DNA from: Alteromonas sp. KUL42
GTDB taxonomy: Bacteria > Pseudomonadota > Gammaproteobacteria > Enterobacterales > Alteromonadaceae
NCBI RefSeq assembly: GCF_006538325.1
Contig: NZ_BJKK01000007.1
Span: forward strand, 62,001 to 126,000
Direction of reading: 5' to 3'
DNA: 64,000 bases
A model generated the notes under the pieces. The model had not been told where the DNA came from and made no database searches. It saw only the letters and a list, made by a program, of their open reading frames with translations. Below are positions 45,054 to 53,411 of the stretch, in pieces (within the stretch, counting starts at the first letter, position 1; each line of letters opens with the position of its first letter). Position numbers and translations under genes: made by a program.

Positions 45054-46799
45054 TTAACTGTTTTTATCTACAGATGCATCAATGGGAAAACGGATTATGT
45101 AGCACAACCCTTTACCGAGAGTACTCTTTGCATCTATTTGCCCATGAAGGGATTGGGTCACTAAATTGTACATAATGTGCGTACCTAAACCGCTACCGCC
45201 CTCACCGCGTTTGGTGGTATAGAATGCATCGAAAAGCTTATCTAGTTCTTCTTTCGACAGGCCTCGTCCATCGTCTCGGTACTCGATAACAACTTCGTCG
45301 CCATCTTCCCTTATATCAAGTTGAATATTGCCAGCATTCATGCCCTCGAAGCCATGAGTGATAGAATTAACCACCATATTGGTAATGATTTGTGCGATGG
45401 CACCAGGTGCACAATTGACCCGGAAGTTTTCTTTGCAGTTAACCGAAATAGAATGTTCGGTATGTTTAAAGCTCGGTTTCAGTGACTGCAAAATTTCTTG
45501 TACATAATCACCTAATACAAACTCGCGCTCGGTCTCGCTGGTTTGATCAACCGCTACGCGCTTAAAGCTTGCAATTAGATCAGATGCACGCTCTAAGTTA
45601 CTCAGTAACAAGTGTGCAGTTTGGTCTGCTTCGTCGATAAAGCTAGCCATGTTTTTAGTGGTTAAACTCTTGTCTTCGAAGTCATTTTTCAGGTTGTTTA
45701 AGCGCTCTTGTAAGAAGCTTGCCGCGGTAACACTTACGCCAAGAGGGGTATTAACATCATGCGCAATACCGGCTACTAATCCACCTAGTGATGCCATTCG
45801 CTCAGACTCTACCAGTTGTTCTTGTGCTTGATGCAAAGTATCCATGGAATTCGCGAGCTCTTCGTTGCGTTTGCGAAGCTCTGCTTCGATATACTGGCGA
45901 TTTTCGTTTTCTTGTCTTAGCTCGCGTTGATGAGCAATCAGTTCATCTTTTTGTTGCTCAAGATCTAGCATGATTTGAGAAAGTGACGCTGTTTTCTTGG
46001 CAACTTCTTGTTCTAGTATAAGGTTCTGATCGTCGAGCTTTTTGTTCGCTAGCGTGAGCTCATCCTGTGCGTCTTTGAGCTTTTGGTTTGAAACAATCAA
46101 ATCATCAATAACTTGGTTATAGGATTCTTTAAGTTGAAGTAGCTCATTGTCATCTTCTAACTTAATGGTGATTTTACTTTCTTCAGGGTGCTGAGGGTCG
46201 AAATTCCCCATTTGTTCTGTGATATTTTGCAATGGTTCTGACAACATGGTTCTAAACGCTGTCATGAAGAGGAAAACGAGGAAAGTTGTTTTAACCAGTG
46301 CATTTCCGATCAAGAAAAAGACGCCGACTTCAATACGGCTAAAAATAGTATCAAAACTTGAATAAAGTGTTACATCACCAACCGTTGATTCTCTACCAGA
46401 AAACTTGAACACCAAAGGAAAGCTGTAACTGAATACACCGCCTCTGTGATCTTCTATAATTTCTCTATCTACAGGGTTGGGAGAGCGTTGAGCCCGAATG
46501 CCATACTCAGCTATATAGTTGCCGTTTTCACCCCTAACTTGCAAGCCTTCGACGATAGGCAGAGACATTAAACCTTCGGCGATGGCGCGAACTTGGTCGT
46601 TATTAAGTTCCCAAAGAGCACGAGTAAGACTGGAGGAAAAGGTATTTTTTAAGGTTTGTAGTTCACCTTCAACGTGATTTTTTGTACTGAGGTACTCTGT
46701 AAATATCTGCCCAACAGTGACGATTAACGTTAACGCGAAATAAACCGACAAAACTCTCGCTAAGAGCTTCCTTGATAACCCTGTTTTAACGGCAGCCAT
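45054..46799 (-). CDS. Orphan membrane sensor histidine kinase
   Basis: This 581-aa kinase has membrane helices at about 14-34 and 160-182 flanking a periplasmic sensor domain. A HAMP-like stretch and a long coiled coil (about 225-335) follow. The phosphorylation site is His347 in GLVAGIAHDVNTPLG, and ATP-binding motifs are NMVVNSITHGF, RDDGRGLS and GEGGSGLGTHI near 455-545. The HDVNTPL box marks the HisKA group of orphan or hybrid-associated kinases. No response regulator is adjacent on the same strand; phoB is divergent and has its own PhoR. The signal is unknown. Confidence 0.88.
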   Translation of the reverse strand: MAAVKTGLSRKLLARVLSVYFALTLIVTVGQIFTEYLSTKNHVEGELQTLKNTFSSSLTRALWELNNDQVRAIAEGLMSLPIVEGLQVRGENGNYIAEYGIRAQRSPNPVDREIIEDHRGGVFSYSFPLVFKFSGRESTVGDVTLYSSFDTIFSRIEVGVFFLIGNALVKTTFLVFLFMTAFRTMLSEPLQNITEQMGNFDPQHPEESKITIKLEDDNELLQLKESYNQVIDDLIVSNQKLKDAQDELTLANKKLDDQNLILEQEVAKKTASLSQIMLDLEQQKDELIAHQRELRQENENRQYIEAELRKRNEELANSMDTLHQAQEQLVESERMASLGGLVAGIAHDVNTPLGVSVTAASFLQERLNNLKNDFEDKSLTTKNMASFIDEADQTAHLLLSNLERASDLIASFKRVAVDQTSETEREFVLGDYVQEILQSLKPSFKHTEHSISVNCKENFRVNCAPGAIAQIITNMVVNSITHGFEGMNAGNIQLDIREDGDEVVIEYRDDGRGLSKEELDKLFDAFYTTKRGEGGSGLGTHIMYNLVTQSLHGQIDAKSTLGKGLCYIIRFPIDASVDKNS

Positions 46800-46949
46800 C
46801 GATAAACATACCCCTGTTCATAACCGATTACCCAATACATTATCAAGAATATGCGCAAATCATTTAATAAACAAGATTATGTGCTTAAACTTTGAGCTTA
46901 TTATAAGAAGATTAATTTCTCACCAAAACTTGACACATAAATGTAATCA

Positions 46950-46967
46950 ATTTAATAAAACTGTCAC
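46950..46967 (+). promoter_or_regulatory. Pho box upstream of phoB
   Basis: ATTTAAT-AAAA-CTGTCAC has the Pho-box layout of two 7-base half-sites 11 bases apart; the second is a full consensus match and the first matches four of seven. A TAATAA -10-like element follows nine bases later, 34 bases before the phoB start. The 18 bases TAATAAAACTGTCACAGA recur exactly before the DUF3450 gene. Confidence 0.7.
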
Positions 46968-47015
46968 AGACCACATTAATAATAGCGGCGTTTTAATATG
47001 AGCAGGAAAATATCA

Positions 47016-47705
47016 ATGTCTCGAACAGTATTGGTGGTTGAGGACGAAGCGCCTATTCGCGAAATGCTTAAATTTGTGCTTGAGCAATCTGGCTTTAATA
47101 TCATTGAAGCCGAAGATTTTGACATCGCACAAGAAAAAATCTGCGAACCTTATCCAGACTTAATCTTGTTAGATTGGATGTTGCCAGGCGGCAGTGGAGT
47201 GCAGCTAGCAAAGAGCCTTAAACAGCATGAGTTTACTCGAGATATTCCTGTAATTATGTTGACCGCTCGTGGCGAAGAAGAAGACAAAATACGTGGTTTA
47301 GATGCTGGTGCCGATGATTACGTCACCAAGCCCTTTTCACCCAAGGAGTTGGTTGCGCGCATCAAAGCAGTTATGCGTCGAGTAACACCGACATCCAGTG
47401 AAGAACCTATTGAATTCAATGGACTTAAACTCGAGCCCGTATCTCATCGTGTTATGGCTAATGATGAACCACTGGATATGGGGCCCACTGAATTTAAATT
47501 ACTTCACTTTTTCATGACACATCCAGAGCGCGTATATAGCCGAGAGTTGTTACTTGATAATGTATGGGGGACTAACGTGTATGTTGAAGATAGAACGGTA
47601 GATGTGCATATTCGTCGTCTACGCAAAGCTATCTCTCGTCACGGACATGATGCTATGATTCAAACGGTTCGAGGTGCGGGCTACCGTTTCTCAACTAAGC
47701 TTTAA
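47016..47705 (+). CDS. phoB: Phosphate regulon response regulator PhoB
   Basis: PhoB activates phosphate-starvation genes when phosphorylated by PhoR. From the ATG at 47016 it is 229 aa, the E. coli size. The receiver has the acidic pair near 10-11, phospho-acceptor Asp53 in [11 protein letters not shown], and Lys105 in [11 protein letters not shown]. The OmpR-type winged helix covers about 130-229 ([17 protein letters not shown] then GAGYRF). An ATG 18 bases upstream is an alternative start, but AGGAAAA and the family start [11 protein letters not shown] favour this one. phoR follows, and a Pho box lies upstream, so autoregulation is likely. Confidence 0.95.
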   Translation: MSRTVLVVEDEAPIREMLKFVLEQSGFNIIEAEDFDIAQEKICEPYPDLILLDWMLPGGSGVQLAKSLKQHEFTRDIPVIMLTARGEEEDKIRGLDAGADDYVTKPFSPKELVARIKAVMRRVTPTSSEEPIEFNGLKLEPVSHRVMANDEPLDMGPTEFKLLHFFMTHPERVYSRELLLDNVWGTNVYVEDRTVDVHIRRLRKAISRHGHDAMIQTVRGAGYRFSTKL

Positions 47706-47768
47706 TCATGGATGGGAGTGGTACTTCGCTTCCATCATTTTAGCGTTTTCACTTATACGAGTTTGTTC

Positions 47769-49070
47769 ATGTACTACCCATTCTCTTGGTTGAGAAGCTC
47801 CATTCGCCTAGTGCTATTCCTGTTGGTTTTCGCGCTGGTGGGCTTGTATTTGGACGACTTGGTAATGGCAATAGCTGTTGGTGCTACCTTGTTGTTGTGC
47901 TTCAACTACTGGCATTTATACAAACTCAACCGATGGTTATGGCACAGCCGTAAAATGTCACCACCAACCGTAAAAGGGATGTGGGAGCACATTTATGAAG
48001 GTATTTACTACCTTCAACGCCGCAATCGAAATAAGCGCAAAGAGCTCGGAGAGTTGGTCAAACGGTTTCGCGAGGGTTCTGAAGCTTTGCCAGATGCAGC
48101 AGTGGTGGTTGATGCCAAAGCCTGTATCATTTGGTGTAATCGTCTAGCACGTCTCGATCTGGGCTTAAAGTGGCCTCAAGACTCTGGCCGAAGAATTGAC
48201 AATCTATTGCGTCATCCTGAGTTTATTCAATACTTCCATGCAGGGAATTATAAGTACCCCATCGAAGTTCCATCACCAACAAACCCTAACAAAACTTTTG
48301 AATACCGCATAATGCCCTACGGCGAGGAGCATCTACTGCTGATTGCTCGGGATATTACGCGAGTGTCGCAACTAGAAGAGATGCGCAAAGATTTCGTGGC
48401 TAACGTTTCTCATGAACTTCGCACGCCGTTAACAGTGATCAATGGTTACCTTGAGATATTGCCTATCGATGAAGACGCTGATCCATTCATGCAAAAAGCC
48501 ATGAATGAGATGGTGTCTCAAACGCATCGCATGCAGAACCTTATTGAAGATTTGTTGGTACTATCTCGTATTGAAGCGAGTTCTGAGCGCATTTATGAAA
48601 ACGTAGTAAATATGCCCGCGGTACTGGCGCAAGTAGAAACCGAGGCATTGGCTTTAAATAAAGAAAAGCAGCACCGGATTCATTTTCATGTTGATCCCGA
48701 ATTATGTGTTTTTGGTGTTGAAACAGAACTTCGCAGTGCATGCTCCAACCTCGTTTTTAATGCTGTTCACTATACACCTGCAGGTGGTGAAATTAATGTG
48801 TATTGGCATCGCAAAAGCGATGGCGTTCACTTTGCTGTTGTTGATAATGGCGATGGTATTGAGCCGAATCACTTAAACCGATTGACTGAGCGATTCTATC
48901 GGGTCGATAAGGCGCGCTCTCGTAAAACCGGTGGTTCTGGGCTTGGGCTATCCATTGTAAAACATGTGCTAAGCCATCATAATTCAAGGTTAGATATCAC
49001 TAGTTCGCTAGGAGAGGGAAGTCAGTTCTCTTTCGTTTTAGACGGTGAATTGGTGGCAGAGCTGGGTTGA
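47769..49070 (+). CDS. phoR: Phosphate regulon sensor histidine kinase PhoR
   Basis: This 433-aa kinase matches E. coli PhoR (431 aa) in layout. Two N-terminal membrane segments lie at about 10-50, then the charged linker (MSPPTVKGMWEHIYEGIYYLQRR in outline). A PAS domain near 95-190 contains LPDAAVVVDAKACIIWCNRLA. The catalytic core has FVANVSHELRTPL near 200-212 with its phospho-His, then N, G1 and G2 boxes ending TGGSGLGLSIVKHVL. The start is a choice between the ATG at 47769, which aligns with other PhoR, and one at 47712. It follows phoB closely. pstSCAB-phoU are not adjacent, though a pstS-like gene is. Confidence 0.93.
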   Translation: MYYPFSWLRSSIRLVLFLLVFALVGLYLDDLVMAIAVGATLLLCFNYWHLYKLNRWLWHSRKMSPPTVKGMWEHIYEGIYYLQRRNRNKRKELGELVKRFREGSEALPDAAVVVDAKACIIWCNRLARLDLGLKWPQDSGRRIDNLLRHPEFIQYFHAGNYKYPIEVPSPTNPNKTFEYRIMPYGEEHLLLIARDITRVSQLEEMRKDFVANVSHELRTPLTVINGYLEILPIDEDADPFMQKAMNEMVSQTHRMQNLIEDLLVLSRIEASSERIYENVVNMPAVLAQVETEALALNKEKQHRIHFHVDPELCVFGVETELRSACSNLVFNAVHYTPAGGEINVYWHRKSDGVHFAVVDNGDGIEPNHLNRLTERFYRVDKARSRKTGGSGLGLSIVKHVLSHHNSRLDITSSLGEGSQFSFVLDGELVAELG

Positions 49071-49104
49071 TAGGAATATTTCACGGCATGAAGAGCACTC
49101 GACA

Positions 49105-50106
49105 ATGACCATAAGACAGTGGAGTAGTTACACCCTATCTATTGTGTGTTTTGTATTTCTTGCCAATATTTTCGGCAACAGAGCCGAAGCTATCCACACT
49201 GTAGAGCAGTCTACTACCCGCTATGACGTTCCTTCCTATGAAAGAGTCCCAGGGGTTGCGGGAAAGATTTCATCAGTGGGCTCAGACACTCTTGCTAATT
49301 TAATGACATTTTGGTCGCAAGAATTCAAAACCCTTTACCCCCAAGTGGGTTTCCAAATTCAGGCTTCAGGTTCATCTACGGCTCCTCCCGCGTTGTTAGA
49401 AGGTACAGCTACCATTGGCCCTATGAGCCGTGAGCTCAAGCCCAGTGAAATTCGCGACTTTGTACGTGAGCACGGTTATCCTCCAACAGTATTGAAAGTT
49501 GCAATGGATGCGATTGCCATATTCGTGGATAGGCGCAACCCGCTTTCGGGTATGTCACTGGAGCAAGTTGATGCGGTGTTTTCTGAAACCCAGTTTTGTG
49601 GCAGTAATCAAAAAATTGAGCGCTGGCAGCAACTGGGACTTGATGAAGATGGTTATCGCTCTCCCATTCGAACATACGGTAGAAACTCGGTGTCAGGTAC
49701 ATACGGGCTATTTAAAATCATGGCGCTGTGTGACGGTGATTTTAAGAACACGGTGAACGAGCAACCGGGGTCGGCTTCGGTAGTGTTGTCAGTGGCCAGT
49801 GGTACTGGTGCAATTGGTTATGCTGCCTATGGCTACAAAACAGCGGGTGTACGAGCCTTGCCACTTGGCGAAAGTTTGGACAGCCTTATTCCACTTTCCA
49901 TTGAGACCGTGCGCAATGAGACTTACCCTTTTTCACGTTTTTTGTATCTGGTCATCAACAAAAAGCCCGGTGAGCCATTACCAACCTTAGAAAGGGAATT
50001 TTTACGCTATATCCTTTCAAAAGAGGGGCAGCGCCAAGTAGTTAGAGATGGCTACTTTCCTATTCGCGAAGATGTGTTAGTGCGTCAGCGACGCTTGTTA
50101 GAGTGA
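49105..50106 (+). CDS. PstS-family phosphate-binding protein
   Basis: This 333-aa periplasmic protein has a signal peptide (about 1-31, ending RAEA) and a PBP-like domain. GKISSVGSDTLANLMTFW near 53-70 and IQASGSSTAPPALLEGTATIGPMSR near 84-108 are the usual phosphate-contacting segments. TYGRNSVSGTYGLF follows near 192-205. Its start lies 34 bases after the phoR stop, so it is probably in the phoBR operon. No pstC, pstA or pstB is present here, so it either feeds a transporter encoded elsewhere or acts as a sensor accessory. Confidence 0.85.
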   Translation: MTIRQWSSYTLSIVCFVFLANIFGNRAEAIHTVEQSTTRYDVPSYERVPGVAGKISSVGSDTLANLMTFWSQEFKTLYPQVGFQIQASGSSTAPPALLEGTATIGPMSRELKPSEIRDFVREHGYPPTVLKVAMDAIAIFVDRRNPLSGMSLEQVDAVFSETQFCGSNQKIERWQQLGLDEDGYRSPIRTYGRNSVSGTYGLFKIMALCDGDFKNTVNEQPGSASVVLSVASGTGAIGYAAYGYKTAGVRALPLGESLDSLIPLSIETVRNETYPFSRFLYLVINKKPGEPLPTLEREFLRYILSKEGQRQVVRDGYFPIREDVLVRQRRLLE

Positions 50107-50226
50107 TTTGTGTAATTCACCTTTGAGAAATTAATTTTTGCTGCACCTGTTCATACATATATCACTGCAAAAAGTGAAATATAACGGTCACACACAATTG
50201 TCATAGTGTCATTGAATTACGAATAA

Positions 50227-50244
50227 ATGACACTTTTATGACTG
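50227..50244 (-). promoter_or_regulatory. Strong Pho-box match in reverse orientation
   Basis: Read on the minus strand, CAGTCAT-AAAA-GTGTCAT matches the Pho-box consensus at six of seven bases in each half, with the proper 4-base AT spacer. TCGTAAT follows at the next 11-base step. It lies 253 bases before the duplicated lipoprotein but points away from it, and no gene reads leftward. A TATAGT -10-like element is near 50366. The rest of 50107-50496 shows nothing else certain. Confidence 0.5.
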
Positions 50245-50496
50245 TTGGTGAGTCTCACTTTTTCGGTTTTTAGGCTATTCAGTTGAATCAGAAGTACTTA
50301 TTTTTTCATCTTAAATCGCTTTTCAGACTGTAATCTAAGAAAAACATCTCAAATTTAAGCCTTTCGTATAGTTCAGATTGAAATTTTTTATATGAAACTT
50401 TTGTTACAGTCGCTTTGTGTAACAAATGTGTCATTTACCTTAGGTAAAGTTTCCGCGTTTTCTAAATCCATAATTATACCGTACTTGGAGAAACGC

Positions 50497-53292
50497 ATGG
50501 AACTTAAGCAATTATTCAAAGCTTCAGCTATTGCTACAGCACTTGTGCTAGCTGGCTGTGGTGGCGACATCAATATCAGCGAAGGCGATATTGACAACAG
50601 TGTGACTAATAATACTACAAACAATAATGGTGGCACTGATGGCGGTAACGGCGGCAACGGTGGTGAAACCCCTGTTGATACTGCACCAGGCGAAAGAAGT
50701 TCGTTCCTAAGCGGTGAAGTTTCTGATGCGTTTGGTCAAACTGTCGAGGTTCGCGTACTTTCTGGTCGTCTTACTGCTGACGACGCAGATGACCAAGGCG
50801 TTATTACGCTAACAAACGATACAGTTTGGGCGCTTGAAGGTCCCGTTTTCGTGGGTAATGACAAAGCTGACAGCGTTACTCTAGCGGTAGAAGAAGGTAC
50901 TATTATTTTCGGTCGTACTGGTGCTGACTACTTAGTAATTAGTCGTGACTCTAAAATTGAAGCCGAAGGTACTGCATCTTCACCTGTTATCATGACGTCT
51001 TTCAACGACGTTGTTGGTGATGAAGTTGGCGCAGGCCAGTGGGGTGGTGTGGTTATTCTTGGTAATGCGACCTCGACTAAGTGTCCTCAAGATGGCTCTG
51101 ATTGTGCTCTTCAAGTAGAAGGTGCAGAAGAAGGTGCAGTATTTGGTGGCTCTGACGATACTGATAGTTCAGGTATCTTAAAGTACGTTGTTGTTAAGTA
51201 CGCTGGTTTCGAAATTGCGCCAGACAATGAACTTAACGGTATTACTTTTGGCGGCGTTGGCTCAGGCACTGAAGTAGATTATGTTCAAGTACACAGCAAC
51301 GCAGATGATGGCGTTGAGTTCTTTGGTGGTGCAGTAAATGCGAAGCACTTAGTGCTTACAGCTAACCAAGATGATTCAGTTGACTGGGATAACGGCTACA
51401 AAGGTAAACTACAGTACGTCTACGTTCAGCACGCTGCTGACAATTCTGATGCCAACCGTGGCATCGAAGGTGATGGCGATGGCGGTGACGGTTTAGAGTT
51501 CTCTAAGCCAATGGTTGCTAACATGACGGTTATCGGTAATACATTCGATACTGCTGATGCCGATTCTGAAGGTCTTTTACTTCGCGACCAAACGGGTGCA
51601 AACCTGATGAATTTCTTGATCACTGGCCCTGAGGGAATGGGTGAGTGTTTGGAAATGGACACGGATGATACGGTTCAAGCGAACCTATCTGACGGTGATT
51701 TGACTATGACTTACTCTGTAATTTCATGTTCAGAGCCATTCAATACACCAGATGGTGCTGTAGACCTTGAAACCTGGTTTACAGGTCAAGACGGTAATCA
51801 GTTAATTGCTTTTGAAGATCGTGCAAACCTAGGTCTTAACCCAGATGGTACGTTAACTTCAGAAAGTGCCTTGTTAACTGCTGGCGGTGACGCATCAACA
51901 CTTCTTGATACTTTCTTCGAAGCAAATACATTTGTGGGTGCTGTTGGTGAAACTGATTGGCGTCAAGGTTGGGCATTTGGTTTCGGTGGCGGAACTATCG
52001 AACTTGTCCAAACGGCATCAGGCTGCCCTTCAGGTACAACAAGTATAACTCCTGTTGATGGTTCAACAACGACTTGTGAATTGTCTGGCACAATTACTTC
52101 TGACCTTCGTCTAACTGAAGGTAACTTGTACGCATTGTCTGGCGCTGTGTTCGTTGGCGGTGACAAAGAAAACAGCGCAACACTTACTGTTGACCCAGGT
52201 GTAACCGTATACGGCGCGTCAGGTAACGATTACCTTGTAGTAAGCCGTGATTCTGAAATTAATGCTAACGGTACAGCAGACAAGCCAATCACATTTACTT
52301 CGCGTGACCATGTTGTTGGTGGGCTTGAAGCGGGTGAAGCTGGTCAATGGGGCGGTATGATCATCCTAGGTAATGGTGAATCTACCAAGTGTCCTCAAGA
52401 CGGCACGTCTTGTTCACTGCAAGTTGAAGGTGCTCAAGAAGGTGCTGTATTTGGTGGTACTGACAACACTGACAGCTCTGGTACGCTTCGCTATGTTCGT
52501 GTTATGCACGGTGGTTTCGAAATTGCACCTGATAATGAGCTAAACGGTATTACCTTTGGTGGTGTTGGTTCAGGTACAACTGTTGAGTATCTACAAGTTC
52601 ACAAAAATGCTGATGACGGTGTCGAGTTCTTTGGTGGTGCAGTAAACATTAAATACCTAACGCTTACAGGTATCCAAGATGACTCTGTTGACTGGGATAA
52701 CGGTTACCAAGGTAAACTTCAGTTTGTTCTTGTTAAGCACGCTGCTGATAACTCTGATGCTAACCGCGCTATCGAAGGTGACGGTGACGGCGGTGACGGT
52801 ACTGCATTCTCTAACCCTATGGTAGCTAACATGACTATCATTGGTAACGAGTTCGACACTGCGGATGCTGATTCTGAAGGTGTTCTACTTCGTGACCAAA
52901 CTAATGCGCAACTATACAACTTTGTTGTAACAGGTCCTGCTGGTATGGGTGAGTGTTTTGAAGCTGACCTAAGTGATGGCGATACTACGCTTCTTGCTAA
53001 TATGGACGGCACTAACACGCCACAACTAACGTTTGAAACTTCAGTTCTAGCATGTGCTGAAAATATCAAAGACTCTGGCGATTTCAACCAAGAAGCATGG
53101 TTTACTGGTCAAACTGGCAACAGCTTGCTAGACAACACTGCTACAGTACTCAATGGTATCTACACAGTTGATACTACTACTGCAACAGACGTTTCTACGC
53201 TAGACAGCTTCTTTACAACCGTAGACTTTATCGGTGCGGTTAAAGATGCTGATAACGATTGGACTGCTGGCTGGACTGTAGGTCTTGAATAA
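50497..53292 (+). CDS. Large lipoprotein of two tandem Asp/Gly-rich domains, partner of a TonB receptor
   Basis: This 931-aa protein has a lipoprotein signal (ALVLAGCGG, lipid Cys about 19), then a Gly/Asn-rich linker to about 65. Two homologous domains of some 390 residues follow, at about 109-498 and 541-931. Shared markers are FVGxDKxxS, YLVxSRDS, AGQWGG, STKCPQDG with two Cys, NADDGVEFFGGAVN, DDSVDWDNGY, and the acidic EGDGDGGDG, probably calcium-binding. The short strand-turn repeats suggest a beta-helix. The ATG at 50497 has GGAG eight bases upstream. A TonB receptor gene follows, and phoBR-pstS precede it. I infer a surface or periplasmic capture protein for a phosphorus compound; enzymatic activity is equally possible. 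Confidence 0.75.
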   Translation: MELKQLFKASAIATALVLAGCGGDINISEGDIDNSVTNNTTNNNGGTDGGNGGNGGETPVDTAPGERSSFLSGEVSDAFGQTVEVRVLSGRLTADDADDQGVITLTNDTVWALEGPVFVGNDKADSVTLAVEEGTIIFGRTGADYLVISRDSKIEAEGTASSPVIMTSFNDVVGDEVGAGQWGGVVILGNATSTKCPQDGSDCALQVEGAEEGAVFGGSDDTDSSGILKYVVVKYAGFEIAPDNELNGITFGGVGSGTEVDYVQVHSNADDGVEFFGGAVNAKHLVLTANQDDSVDWDNGYKGKLQYVYVQHAADNSDANRGIEGDGDGGDGLEFSKPMVANMTVIGNTFDTADADSEGLLLRDQTGANLMNFLITGPEGMGECLEMDTDDTVQANLSDGDLTMTYSVISCSEPFNTPDGAVDLETWFTGQDGNQLIAFEDRANLGLNPDGTLTSESALLTAGGDASTLLDTFFEANTFVGAVGETDWRQGWAFGFGGGTIELVQTASGCPSGTTSITPVDGSTTTCELSGTITSDLRLTEGNLYALSGAVFVGGDKENSATLTVDPGVTVYGASGNDYLVVSRDSEINANGTADKPITFTSRDHVVGGLEAGEAGQWGGMIILGNGESTKCPQDGTSCSLQVEGAQEGAVFGGTDNTDSSGTLRYVRVMHGGFEIAPDNELNGITFGGVGSGTTVEYLQVHKNADDGVEFFGGAVNIKYLTLTGIQDDSVDWDNGYQGKLQFVLVKHAADNSDANRAIEGDGDGGDGTAFSNPMVANMTIIGNEFDTADADSEGVLLRDQTNAQLYNFVVTGPAGMGECFEADLSDGDTTLLANMDGTNTPQLTFETSVLACAENIKDSGDFNQEAWFTGQTGNSLLDNTATVLNGIYTVDTTTATDVSTLDSFFTTVDFIGAVKDADNDWTAGWTVGLE
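50822..51990 (+). repeat. First copy of the internal protein duplication
   Basis: This codes for the first Asp/Gly-rich domain of the lipoprotein. It aligns along its length with 52120-53289 at protein level, while the DNA differs at many third positions, so the duplication is old and not an assembly artefact. Confidence 0.75.
52120..53289 (+). repeat. Second copy of the internal protein duplication
   Basis: This codes for the second domain. Cysteines, the EGDGDGGDG acidic loop and the MGEC segment are kept in the same order as in copy one. A short linker with its own Cys pair (GCPSGTT and TTCELSG) joins the copies. Confidence 0.75.
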
Positions 53293-53317
53293 GACCTCTT
53301 AAATCTAAGCTAAGATC

Positions 53318-53351
53318 AAGCAAGTACGTTGCACAAGTGACGTACTTGCTT
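53318..53351 (+). terminator. Stem between the lipoprotein and TonB-receptor genes
   Basis: AAGCAAGTACGT and ACGTACTTGCTT form a perfect twelve-pair stem with a ten-base loop, followed by only TTC. As a weak terminator or mRNA-protecting stem it would make lipoprotein exceed receptor. Confidence 0.5.
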
Positions 53352-53411
53352 TCAAGTATGTAATGCATGGTTAATAACCGTGAAAAGAATTCGCTTTTGA
53401 AGAGGTTAATT

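Noticed and set aside
50198..50212. TTGTCATAGTGTCAT as a forward Pho box
   Set aside because: The two half-sites are eight bases apart, not eleven; only the reverse-strand match at 50227-50244 has proper spacing.
50822..53289. Tandem duplication as an assembly artefact
   Set aside because: The copies differ at many third codon positions and in linkers, so they are old paralogous domains.
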